The notes beneath the pieces are model-generated. The model was given only the letters and a program-made list of their open reading frames with translations, was not told the origin of the DNA and did no database searches. A DNA stretch of 64,000 nt from Erythroxylum novogranatense (Eukaryota > Streptophyta > Magnoliopsida > Malpighiales > Erythroxylaceae), in assembly GCA_029891385.1 (NCBI GenBank), contig CM057233.1, positions 47,694,063-47,758,062 on the forward strand, read 5' to 3'. The translations under genes and the position numbers were made by a program. Below are positions 48,800 to 59,559 of this stretch, piece after piece. Position 1 is the first letter of the stretch. Every line of letters begins with the position of its first letter.

Positions 48800-49110
48800 C
48801 GACTGCACTGTCCCACTATTGGGCGCATTGATCGGTGAGCCTGAGGCACTAAACTGTCCCAAAATGGGCGCATTAACATTGAGCTCATAGCTCTGTACTG
48901 TTCCTTTTCAGGCGCATTAAACGTTGAGCATATAGCTATGAACTGTCCCTTTTCGGGCTCATTAAGCGTTGAGCATATAGCTCTGAACTGTCCCTTTTCG
49001 GGCTAATTAAGCGTTGAGCATATAGCTCTAAACTGTCCCTTTTTGGGCTCATTAAGCGTTGAGCATATAGCTCTGAACTGTCCCTTTTCGGGCTCATTAA
49101 GCGTTAAACG
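48800..49110 (+). repeat. ~45-bp minisatellite, seven units (left C LTR)
   Basis: CTGTCCC recurs at 48808, 48854, 48898 (as CTGTTCC), 48943, 48988, 49033 and 49078. Units include TTTTCGGGCTCATTAAGCG. The right LTR has six units (56642, 56688, 56732, 56777, 56822, 56867). A unit length divisible by three keeps a frame open, so the ORFs here are not genes. Confidence 0.95.
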
Positions 49111-50159
49111 CATCTTAGGGGTAGGAGAGCCCTCTGGGTATGCAATACTTCCCACGCGTCTTAGGGATAGGAGAGCCCTCTGGGTATGCACTATTCCTTT
49201 TCGAGCACGAGGCTCTTTTCCAGTAGTCGAGCTTGTAGCTCTCGGTGGCAGCTCCAGTCACAACCGTTATTAATCAATTGTTCATGGAATTCATTTATCA
49301 CAATGCAATCAGATCCAATTTATCGAAAACAGTCGTATCGTTCTCAATCACACATTACCATACATTCACAATTTATTACATTGAAGCATGAACATTTCAC
49401 CTTCACCAACAGTCTACACTTCAATGTCAAAGCACTCAATCCCTCGGACCCTTGGTCCGAGATTTCAAACATAACAATTCACATATACTCATCATTATTC
49501 TCCACAAAATTCTAAGTACAAAACATTTAACAATCAAAGATTGAGGAACCAACTAGGTTACTCACCTGTAACTTCCGAAGCTCGCTCGAAGTCCCAAAGA
49601 ACATCCGTAGAATGTCGTTCCAACGGTGCCTCTATAACAGTCAAATAATTACCCATTACTAAATGCACAATCAGAATAATTCAATAATGCACATGTCGTA
49701 ATTAAAAGATGTACGATGCATGTTCGTGACATTCCCGACGCTAATTCCCAATTCCCACTTTCTTTTGTCTCGAAACCAACTTTTCATTCTATATACACTA
49801 TAACATGTAGACAATACCCTTAAATTCTCAAGAAAGACCTCAAAGCCAAAATTACTATTCATTCGGTAAAATTCACGCATTATACTAAGTTTCTAAAACC
49901 CAAAAAGCATTTCATTTATTTCAGAAGTCTCCAAATTATACTCCAATTATCATAATACAACACTTAGGTTGAAATAAAAACCTATCCTCAACTTTCATTC
50001 AATAATTGAGATCCTACTAATTTGAATTCAAACTTTCTTTCTTCACCTTAATTTGTAGACCTCTTTCTCTAGTTTATAACGAATCAAAAATCACTTCAAT
50101 TGGAGGTCTACATCATTAGTTATAACCCAAAAACTAAAATAAATCAGTTTGGAAAAATC

Positions 50160-50355
50160 AGCCTCGCCGCGGCCAAAGGACGCACGTCGTGACGACACGA
50201 GGTCGCTCGCCGCGGTGTCTAAACACGCTCGTCGTGATGTCCAAACACGCTCGTCGCGACGAGGATTTAACCGCTCGTCCCGACGTCCAAACACTCTCGT
50301 CGCGACGAGCATTTAACTGCTCGTCGCGATGAGGCCCTCACACACGTCGCGGCGA
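50160..50355 (+). repeat. GC-rich CGTCGCGACG cassette in the left C LTR
   Basis: Repeats of (AC)GCTCGTCGCGACG separated by TCCAAAC or AGGATTTAACC. TCGTCGCGACGA is self-complementary. The right copy (57965-58120) has fewer units and several C/T and G/A changes at CG sites. Confidence 0.9.
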
Positions 50356-51438
50356 GTAAGTTCCTGATCGTCTTCTCCGACCATTTTTCACCTATTTCTC
50401 TTCTAAAATCAGCCATAACTCATCACAACTAACCCAATCTTTCTCATTAAACATCATAAATACATTTCATCTAACAAATAAACAACAGAAAAGCCATTTA
50501 CTTACCAAATCAAGCTTCCTCTCTTTAAAATGCCGAAAATCTTCTCCGACTCTTTACCCCTCTCTAAAACCCACGGCCCTCTCTTCTCCTCTCACAACTC
50601 ATCATGTCTCAAGGGTTTAGGGTTGGTCTTAGCAAAAAGAAAACATGCAAGCAAGTGGACAAGCAAGAGTCGTGTAGAGAGGATTGAAAATCAACAAAGA
50701 GAGAAAATATAGATATGCCCTAAGTAAAGGAAATCCATTTTCTGCCAAGAGATTTTCAAAACCTTCCAAGGGGAGATTTAAAACCTAAGGCATTTAAAGG
50801 TTACTCACTTAACAATTTAAAACCTAGGGTTCAATACATATTACTCTTCATTTCCACAAATTCTTTTTAAATCTCTTTCTCTTTCCAAAATCATTTCTAG
50901 TCAAATACGTCTCCAAATTTCAATGGTTCCATATTTTTATTTCCTAAAAATCAAAATGTCTATTTTTCCCATTACCATTGGACAGTTATTCCAGTATTAT
51001 AAAAATCAATCAGTCCGTCACCTAGAAAATTCTCCGGTCCGGACTTTTTCTCCCAAAATTTCCATAAATTTTCTAAAGGTCACTACCAACCGAGAATCAC
51101 TCCTAGAGCATTTCAATTCATATTTTCAGACATAATTATTTCATAATTCATAAACAATTCAGATTCACACATGAAAGCCGGGAAATGTCATGAATGCATG
51201 TACATATAAGTGCATGTGCAAAATGTCTCATTCCTCTCTATATCGAGAGGCCAAACGAATGAATAAATCAAAATATGCAATGAGACCTACTAGTTCGTCC
51301 CAATTTACTAATATACCATTCCCATCGGTGATGGGATGTTACAATTCTCCCTTCCTAATAAAAATTTCATCCTTGAAATTTCATACCTGAATGATCGAAT
51401 AGATGAGGATACTGTCTCCTCATGTGCTCCTCAGTCTC

Positions 51439-51960
51439 TCAAGTTGCTTCCTCAGTTGAGTGGTTTCTCCATAGGACTTTTACCAGTGGAATAACCATGT
51501 TCCTCAACTGCTTGATCCGTGATCCCACAATCTGAACCGGCTCCTCAATATAACTCAAATTACTGGCCACCTCAATCTCCTGAGTTGGAATCACATGTGT
51601 CGGGTTCGATCGATACCGCCGGAGCATAGTCACATGAAACACGTCATGTAACTGAGACATCTCACTCGGCAATGCCAATCTATATGCTAAAGGTCCTATC
51701 CTCTCGATAATCTCATACGGACCAATGTATCTAGGGCTTAACTTGCCCTTCTTGCCAAATCTCAAAACTCCTCTCCAAGGTGACACTCGGAGGAAAACTC
51801 TATCTCCTATACTATACTCCATCTCTGTCTGATGCTGATCCACATAACTCTTCTGTCTATCCTGAGCTGCTTTAATGCGACTCCGAATCAGTTTTACCTT
51901 ATCCACAGTATCCTGAATCAGCTCAGGACCCTCAATCATCCTCACACCCTTTTCATCTCA
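51439..51960 (-). pseudogene. pol: Integrase C-terminus and chromodomain-like tail of C
   Basis: Contains LSPRYIGPYEIIERIGPLAY and LHDVFHVTMLRRYRS, the C-terminal integrase module of Tekay-type elements, then IKQLRNMVIPLVKVLWRNHS, the chromodomain-like segment thought to direct integration to heterochromatin. The segment is bounded by two nonsense codons at conserved Trp positions: TGA at 51958-51960 (..PLY-stop-DEKG) and TGA at 51439-51441 (..EEAT-stop-E). Element G keeps TGG at the second site. Confidence 0.92.
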
Positions 51961-53030
51961 ATACAGAGGCGATCGACACTGTCGCCCATATAAAGCCTCA
52001 TATGGTGCCATCCCGATACTGCTGTGATAATGATTATTGTATGCAAACTCAATCAGAGCCAAATACTGATCCCATGCTCCTATGAACTCCAATACACAAG
52101 CTCGAAGCATATCCTCAATAGTCTTAATCGTCCTCTCACTCTGCCCATCAATTTGAGGATGAAAAGCTGTACTAAAATTCAGTCTAGTACCCATAACAAA
52201 CTGCAAACTCTTCCAGAACCTCGAGGTAAATCTAGGATCCCTGTCTGAGACTATAGACACCGAGACCCCATGCAGTCGCACAATCTCGGTCATATACTTC
52301 TGGGCCAACTGATTAAGAGTATTGTTCTCTCTCACTAGCAAGAAGTGGGCCGAATTAGTCAACCGGTCTCTATGACCCAGATCGCATCATGCTGCCTCGA
52401 CGTCCTAGGCAGTCCTATAATAAAATCCATAGCAATTCGTTCCCATTTCCACTCCGGAATGGGCAACGAATGCAATTTCCCCACTGGAGCCTGGTGCTCA
52501 GCCTTAACCTGCTGGCACTTCAAACATCTAGAAACATACTCTGCCACCTGCTTCTTCATGCCAGGCCACCAGAAATGTGGCTTAAGAGTATTATACATCT
52601 TGGTAGTACCAGGATGCATAGCATAGACGGCTATATGCGCCTCCTCCAGAATCTCACGCCTCAAATCATCTACATCAGGAACACAGAGCCTCTGACCCAT
52701 CCATAATGTCCCATCTCTCAACTCAAAATCAGAAGTCAGATCAGATTTCACTCTCTCAATCAGTTTCACCATAGCAGGATCCTTGTCCTGAACTCGCCTG
52801 ATTCTGTCATGTAGCATCGGCCTAAGCCTCATAGTAGCTATCAAAGCCCCATCCTGATCCAGATTCAACTGCACATTCAGAGCTCTCAACTGAATCAAAT
52901 TGGGCTGTCTCAATACCTGAATCTGAGCTGCGCTGATGTGAGACTTCCTACTCAACGCATCTGCCACTACATTGGCCTTCCCTGGATGGTACTCAATCGT
53001 ACAGTCATAGTCCTTAAGCGTTTTATCCAT
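51958..53030 (-). pseudogene. pol: Integrase of element C
   Basis: The 52359-53030 stretch carries the RNase H-to-integrase linker ([17 protein letters not shown]) and the zinc-binding domain (HIAVYAMHPGTTKMY ... CLKCQQ), then the first catalytic Asp in AMDFIIGLP. A frameshift at about 52360 leads to 51958-52362, which has the second Asp in VSDRDPRFTSRFW and the Glu in DGQSERTIKTIEDM. Both halves are otherwise close to family consensus, so one indel and the terminal TGA are the main lesions. Confidence 0.93.
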
Positions 53031-53203
53031 CTCCTCCGTCTCAGATTCAACTCTCTCAGACTCAACAGATACCTCAAGCTCTTATGATCAGTAAAAATCT
53101 GAAATGTCTCACCATATAAGTAATGTTTCCAAATCTTCAGGGCAAAAACAACTGCAGTTAACTCCAAATCATGCACTGGATAATTTGCCTCGTGAGACCT
53201 CAA
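52967..53203 (-). pseudogene. pol: RNase H C-terminal part of element C
   Basis: [20 protein letters not shown] and [12 protein letters not shown] are the conserved gypsy RNase H motifs. The segment is cut from RT by the TAG at 53204-53206 and changes frame near 53030. Confidence 0.9.
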
Positions 53204-54391
53204 CTATCTCAAGGCATAAGTAATCACTCTACCATGCTGCATCAAAACACATCCCAATCCTTGATGCGAAGCATCGCTATACACCTTATAACCTCCAGTC
53301 CCAGATGGAATACCTAACACCGGTGCAGTAGTCAACTGATGTTTCAGCTCCTCAAAGCTCTCCTGACACTCCTCAGTCCATCTGAAAGGTACATTCTTTC
53401 TCAGAAGTTTTGTCAGAGGGGCTGAGATTAGTGAAAACCCCTTGATAAATCTCCGGTAATAACCGACCAATCCTAGGAAACTCCGAATCTCAGATACATT
53501 CCTAGGAGCCTCCCAATTCAACACTGCCTCAATCTTGTGAGGATCGACCTGAATACCCTCACCAGTCACTATGTGCCCCAAAAATACTACTTCATCCAGC
53601 CAAAATTCACATTTAATGAATTTGGCGTAAAGCTGCTTCTCCCTTATAACCTGTAAAACAGTCCTCAAATGCTCAGCGTGCTCCTGTATATTCCTCGAAT
53701 ACACCAATATGTCATCAATAAACACTATCACAAAATGATCCAGGTAGGGCTGAAAAACCTTATTCATCAAAGCCATAAAAGCTGCTGGGGAATTAGCCAA
53801 CCTGAACGGCATCACCAAAAACTCAAAATGCCCATACCTGCACCTGAAAGCACTCTTAGGCACATCAGCCTCTGCTATCTTCAGCTAATAATACCCTGAT
53901 CTTAGATCCAGCTTAGTGAACACCTGAGCCCCCTGCAACTGATCAAACAAGTCATCGATCCTAGGCAGTGGATGCTTGTTCTTTACTGTCACTTGATTTA
54001 GCTACCTGTAGTCGATACACAGTCTCAAAGTCCCATCCTTCTTCACAAACAAAACCGGCGCTCCCCACGGTGAGACACTGGGCCGGATAAATCCCTTCTC
54101 CAACAGCTCCTGTAGCTGAGCCTTAAGCTCCCTTAGTTCTACCGGTGCCATCCTATATGGAGGTATAGATATAAGAGCAATACCTGGAACGAGGTCAATC
54201 GTAAACTCCGTCTCCCAATCCGGCGGTAAACCTGGTAACTCATCAGGGAACACATCCAGGAATTCCCTAACCACGGGAATATCCTGCTGACTCTGCCCAA
54301 CTCTAGTGTCAATAACGTGGACCAAATAGGCCTCACATCCTCCCTGCATCAACCTCAGGGCACTCAGAAAAGAAATCATGCGGGCTGGCAC
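53204..54391 (-). pseudogene. pol: Reverse transcriptase and RNase H start of element C
   Basis: 54002-54391 carries [36 protein letters not shown] and [10 protein letters not shown]. After TAG at 54002-54004 and TAG at 53885-53887, the 219-codon stretch 53204-53863 has [22 protein letters not shown] (RT active site), [12 protein letters not shown] and [13 protein letters not shown]. The conserved Gly of the MPFGL motif is Arg here. Both TAGs fall on Gln positions; G has CAG or CAA there. Apart from these nonsense codons the domain is nearly complete. Confidence 0.93.
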
Positions 54392-54403
54392 TGCCTGACT
54401 AAC

Positions 54404-54913
54404 TTATCGGAAAACTGCTCTAGGCTGGCCAGGAGACTCCAATACGACCTCCTTGGTATAGCAGTCCATGATGGCCCTATGTGCAGTAAGCCAGTCCATC
54501 CCCAAAATCACATCAATCTTTCTCAGAGGCAATACTATAAGGTCTGCTCGCAAAACTGCTTGATCAATCTGGATCGAGCACCCCTTGCAGACCTCTCCCA
54601 ATGCAGTAGTAATACCTAGAGGTGTACTCACCTCTAGCCCATACCGCAATCTCTCCCTATCCCCATGCAATCTACATGCCAAATGCGGTGCAATAAACGA
54701 ATGTGTGGATCCAGGATCCATCAATGCATAAGCCTCAATGTCAGAAATCAGAAGCGTATTAGCTACCACATCCGGAGAATCCTGAGCCTCCTGCCGAGTC
54801 ATGGCATAGACTCTAGGCTTAGACTGTGGTAGACTGCCCAGTCCCTCTGTCCTCACAACGGATCCCTCAGCTCTGCCACGGCCTCTCAGTCCAGATCCAC
54901 CACCACGACTCAC
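54404..54913 (-). pseudogene. pol: Aspartic protease of element C
   Basis: ALMDPGSTHSFI holds the retropepsin-type active-site Asp in the D-P-G-S-T-H-S-F context typical of plant chromoviruses. ILGMDWLTAHRAIMDC marks its C-terminal end. It is closed by TAA at 54404-54406 before RT. It would process the Gag-Pol precursor. Confidence 0.92.
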
Positions 54914-54916
54914 AGA

Positions 54917-55880
54917 TCAGAGAGTTCTTGCTAGATCTCCAAATATACCGATCGAGCTCCCATGTGGCGGCAATCCACGATCCGATGCTCCATGGAGTCG
55001 CATCGAGGCGTGTTCGATCAATCTCCAAAGACTCCCATCGTGTCTCCTCTCACAATGCTCAAACACAGGAGGAATCTGCTCTGAACTTCTACGACTGCCA
55101 CTGCCACTGCCAGTCTGAACAAATCTTCCTCTCTGCCCAAATCTGAACGGTCTAACTCCTCCGATGACTCGACAGTCCCTCAAGGCGCTATATCCCTGCT
55201 AGAACTACCTCGCTATCTCTCGCCTCTTACCCCTAGGCCTCGACGATTCACTGGATCTGTCTCGTGATTGCTCAACTCGAACAAAGAAGATTTCACCAAC
55301 AAATGTGCCCATATCAAATCTGGCCAATCTGCTGCGAATCTCCAAGTTAAGGTCATTCTCGAACCTTCGGCACCTATCAGCCTTAGTAGAAATCAGGACA
55401 GTAGCATATCCCATAAACTCGTTGAATCTCACCTCATACTCTGCTACAGTCATCCTACCCTGCCTCAATTCCAGGAATTCCTGCATCTTCATCTCCATAT
55501 AGACTTTGTGCATATAATTATCTCTGAAAGCCCTTAAGAAATCCTCCCATGTCAGAATACAAGGCCTGGTGGTACTTCCCAGGACAGTCTTCCACCATTG
55601 ATATGCTGGGCCCTGCAGAAGAGAGATTGCATAGTCAAATCTCTCGTCCGAGTCACAGTCCATCTGATCGAAGACTCTCTCATCCTCTCCAGCCATCCCT
55701 CAGCCTCAGCGGGGTCTGTGCTGCCATAGAAGTCAACAGCCCCCTGTTTGCACAGTCTTTCATACCTCCTCTCCCGTCCCACAGAAACTCTAGGAGACAA
55801 CTCCTCAGAACGAGGTACCGGTGACTCCCTACTAGCTCCGACTGATCCTTAGTCAGCTGGTTGATCAATCTGATCCCCAA
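54917..55880 (-). pseudogene. gag: Gag of element C
   Basis: Spread over three frames. 55552-55800 contains FYGSTDPAEAEGWLERM. 55205-55696 continues with ERVFDQMDCDSDERFDYAIS, LLQGPAYQWWKTV and LRQGRMTVAEYEVRFNEF, the Retrotrans_gag core. 54917-55183 holds a degraded zinc-knuckle region (EHCERRHDG, HGASDRG) in which the expected Cys residues are not all present. At least two frameshifts. It forms the virus-like particle. Confidence 0.9.
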
Positions 55881-55982
55881 GAACGGATGACCTATAATAA
55901 AACATAGATTCTGATCAATTTATGCCTTTCTCACTATAATTCAAGCCTAAATACGCTCTATGCCCAACAGATGCCAAACTAT

Positions 55983-55994
55983 GCTCTGATACCA
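55983..55994 (-). other. Primer-binding site of element C
   Basis: TGGTATCAGAGC on the minus strand, a perfect initiator tRNA-Met site, a few bases from the LTR edge at 56000. Confidence 0.92.
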
Positions 55995-55999
55995 CTAAA

Positions 56000-58900
56000 T
56001 GTAGCGCCCCCTTACCGTAGAGTATGCATCGGAACGCCCGTAGGTTATTCCGATACGTATCCTACAATAAGGGAGAGCTACGATCGGACACTCACTACAA
56101 TACTCTCATGGCATCATACTCATAAAATCGTAATATAAAAATCACTAAATTTTGAAACCGAATCACTTTCTCATATCATTTCATCAAAACATAAATTTAC
56201 ATGACTATCAGTTTTCCACTGCCCAAAAACATTACTCCAAAAGGGAAAACTAATACAAAAATCTATCTAGGTCATCCCCAAAAACAATCCCAACTGACTG
56301 ACCTGTGTGTCATGACTTTTCTCACCAACTCGATCACACGGCAGGAAAAGTCTCTCTCTGGAGCTAGGAGTCTACTCTCTCGATCCTGAAAAAAATAGAT
56401 TGCAATTTTGGGTGAGTTTGCGAACTCAATGAGAAACCATCATCGATGGTTCACTCAATTCATGCATTTCGCAGACAATTCATAGATTCTCAAACAATAA
56501 CAGAAATCAGGATTTCACAAAACAGTTTTCACAGAAATATAGGCATTTAACCCTTTTCCCAAATCACAGTACAATCAGATGCATACATAACATTTTTTCA
56601 TTATTTTCCATTTTAAATTACGTGTTGTATCGAAATACCTTCTGTCCCACTATTGGGCGCATTGATCAGTGAGCTTGAGGCTCTAAACTGTCCCAAAATG
56701 GGCGCATTAACATTGAGCTTATAGCTCTGTACTGTCCCTTTTCAGGCGCATTAAATGTTGAGAATATAACTCTGAACTGTCCCTTTTTGGGCTCATTAAG
56801 CGTTGAACATATAGCTCTGAACTGTCCCTTTTCGAGCTCATTAAGCGTTGAGCATATAGCTCTGAACTGTCCCTTTTCGGGCTCATTAAGCGTTAAACGC
56901 GTCTTAGGGGTAGGAGAGCCCTCTGGGTATGCACTACTTTCCACGCGTCTTAGGGATAGGAGAGCCCTCTGGGTATGCACTATTCCTTTTCGAGCACAAG
57001 GCTCTTTTCCAGTAGTCGAGCTTGTAGCTCTCAGTGGTTGTAGCTCTCAGTGGAAGCTCCAGTCACAACCGTTATTAATCAATCATTCATGGAATTCATT
57101 TATCACAATGCAATCAGATCCAATTTATCAAAAATTGTCGTATCGTTCTCAATCACACATTACCATACATTCACAATTTATTACATTAAAGAATGAACAT
57201 TTCACCTTCACAAACAGTCTACACTTCAATGTTAAAGCACTCAATCCCTCGGACCCTCGGTCCGAGATTTCAAACATAACAATTCACATATACTCATCAT
57301 TATTCTCTACAAAATTCTAAGTACAGAACATTTAACAATCAAAGATTGAGGAACCAACTAGGTTACTCACCTGTAACTTCCGAAACTCTTGCTGAAGTCC
57401 CAAAGAATATCCGTAGAATGTCGTTCCAACGGTGCCTCTATAACAATCAAATAATTACCCATTACTAAATGCACAATCAGAATAATTCAATAATGCACAT
57501 GTCGTAATTAAAAGATGTACGATGCATGTTCGTTACATTCCCGACGCTAATTCCCAATTTCCACTTTCTTTTGTCTCGAAACCAACTTTTCATTCTATAT
57601 ACGCTATAACATTTAGACAATACCCTTAAATTCTCAAGAAAGACCTCAAAGCCAAAATTACTATTCATTCGGTCAAATTCACCCATTATACTAAGTTTCT
57701 AAAACCCCAAAAGCATTTCATTTATTTCAGAAGTCTCCAAATTATACTCCAATTATCATACAACAACACTTAGGTTGAAATAAAAACCTATCCTCAACTT
57801 TCATTCAATAATTGAGATCCTACTAATTTGAATTCAAACTTTCTTTCTTCACCTTCATTTATAGACCTATTTCTCTAGTTTATAACGAATCAAAAATCAC
57901 TTCAATTGGAGGTCTACATCATTAGTTATGACCCAAAAACTAAAATAAATCAGTTCAGAAAAATCAGCCTCACTGCGGCCAAAGGACGCACGTCGCAACG
58001 ACACGAGATCGCTCGTCGCGACGTCTAAACACGCTCATTGCGACGTCCAAACAGGCTCGTCGCAACGAGGATTTAACCGCTCGTCGTGACGAGGCCCTCA
58101 CACACGTCGCGGCGAGTAAGTTCCTGATCGTCTTCTCTGACCATTTTTCACCTATTTCTCTTCTAAAATCAGCCATAACTCAACACAACTACCCCAATCT
58201 TTCTCATTAAACATCATAAATACATTTCAACTAACAAATAAACAACATAAAAGCCATTTACTTACCAAATCAAGCTTCCTCTCTTTAAACTCCCAAAAAT
58301 CTTCTCCAACTCTTTACCCCTCTCTAAAACCCATGGCCATCTCTTCTCCTCTCATAACTCATCATGTCTCAAGGGTTTAGGGTTGGCCTTAGCACAAACA
58401 AAACAAGCAAGCAAGTGGACAAGCAATAGTTGTGTAGAGAGGATTGAAAATCAACAAAGAGAGAAAATGAAGATATGCCCTAAGTGAAGGAAATCAATTT
58501 TCTGCCAAGATATTTTCAAAACCTTCCAAGGGGAAATTTAAAACCTAAGGCATTTAAAGGTTACTCCCTTAACAATTTAAAACCTAGGGTTCAATACATA
58601 CTACTCTTCGTTTCCACAAAATTTTTTTAAATCTCTTTCTCTTTCCAAAATCATTTCTAGTCAAATTCGTCTCCAAATTTCAATGGTTCCACATTTTTAT
58701 TTCCTAAAAATCAAAATGTCTATTTTTCCCATTACCATTGGACAGTTATTCCAGTACTATAAAAATTAATCAGTCCGTCACCTAGAAAATTCTCCGGTCC
58801 GGACTTTTTCTCCCAAAATTTCCATAAATTTTCTAAAGGTTACTAACAACCGAGAATCACTCCTAGAACATTTCAATTTAGATTTTTAGACATAATTATT

Positions 58901-59103
58901 TCATAATTCATAAACAATTCAGATTCACACATGAATGCCAGGAAATGTCATGAATGCATGTACATATAAGTGCATGTGCAAAATGTCACATTCCTCTTTA
59001 TATCGAGAGGCCAAATGAATGAATAAATCAAAACATGCAATGAGACCTACTAGCCCGTCCCAATTTACCAATATACCTTTCCCATCGGTGATGAGATGTT
59101 ACA
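56000..59103 (-). repeat. 5' LTR of element C (right copy)
   Basis: 3104 bp; same order as the left copy with six rather than seven 45-bp units (56640-56900) and a shorter GC cassette (57965-58120). As the 5' LTR of a minus-strand element it holds the promoter. Confidence 0.93.
56386..58265 (-). other. Predicted LTR intron of C (right LTR)
   Basis: On the minus strand: donor TTTG/GTAAGTAAA at 58265, acceptor ATTTTTTTCAG/G ending at 56386, ACTCACCC about 30 bases upstream, and the ACCATC/GATGGT repeat at 56436-56450. 1880 bp. Confidence 0.45.
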
Positions 59104-59559
59104 AAGAAAGTCAATTTGTGGATGGAAGTTGAGCACAAAATATTGTTTCAGTGTAAGGATAGTTCGGAAATGTTTGGGACATAACTGTTAGACTTTTGAA
59201 CCAAATTGAATGATTTTGGTGTCATTAAAAAATTTAGACAATGAGGAACATTTTTCTAGAAGGAAGTGTTAGCAAATTCCTTCAATTGTTCCATGATCGT
59301 TAGTTAAGAAGTTAGAAGTATAAGATGTTAGTTTTAAAGACCAAAGGAGGGCAAAATGGGAAGGACAAGCTTAATGAGGGGTAAAATTGGAAGAAAGATT
59401 AAATAAATGGTGTGAAATAAGAAGAAGAAGAGAGAAGTGTCGTGAGAGCCAAAGGGGAGAAGAAAAATCATGAAATGGAAGAAGAGAAAAGGAGAGAGTC
59501 GTGGAGAGAAGAAAGGAAGAAGAGAAAAGAAGAAAAATGAGAGAAATCATCTTGTCAAG

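Larger units (their letters stand above)
48551..50505 (-). other. Predicted LTR intron of C (left LTR)
   Basis: On the minus strand: donor TTTG/GTAAGTAAA at 50505, ACTCACCC, then TATTTTTTTCAG/G ending at 48551. The acceptor is close to a perfect plant 3' splice site. Confidence 0.45.
48164..51343 (-). repeat. 3' LTR of element C (left copy)
   Basis: Contains seven ~45-bp tandem units (48800-49110), a GC-rich cassette (50160-50355), and minus-strand donor and acceptor-like sites at 50505 and 48551. It is 76 bp longer than the right LTR, mainly through extra minisatellite units. Confidence 0.93.
48164..59103 (-). mobile_element. Complete Ty3/gypsy chromovirus C (Tekay/Del-like), minus strand
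   Basis: 10,940 bp with target-site duplication AAGAA (48159-48163 and 59104-59108). LTRs are 48164-51343 (3180 bp) and 56000-59103 (3104 bp), TGTAGCGCCCCC...GATGTTACA in plus orientation. The minus-strand primer-binding site is at 55983-55994. Polyprotein order on the minus strand is gag, protease, RT, RNase H, integrase, chromodomain-like tail. The LTRs differ by a few percent, mostly transitions, so it is younger than G, but stops and frameshifts have inactivated it. Confidence 0.94.

Noticed and set aside
56787..57320. 177-codon forward ORF (and 76/109-codon counterparts near 49043-49515)
   Set aside because: The N-terminal half is the translated 45-bp minisatellite of the C LTR and the rest is LTR sequence; it is antisense to the element and unrelated to known proteins.
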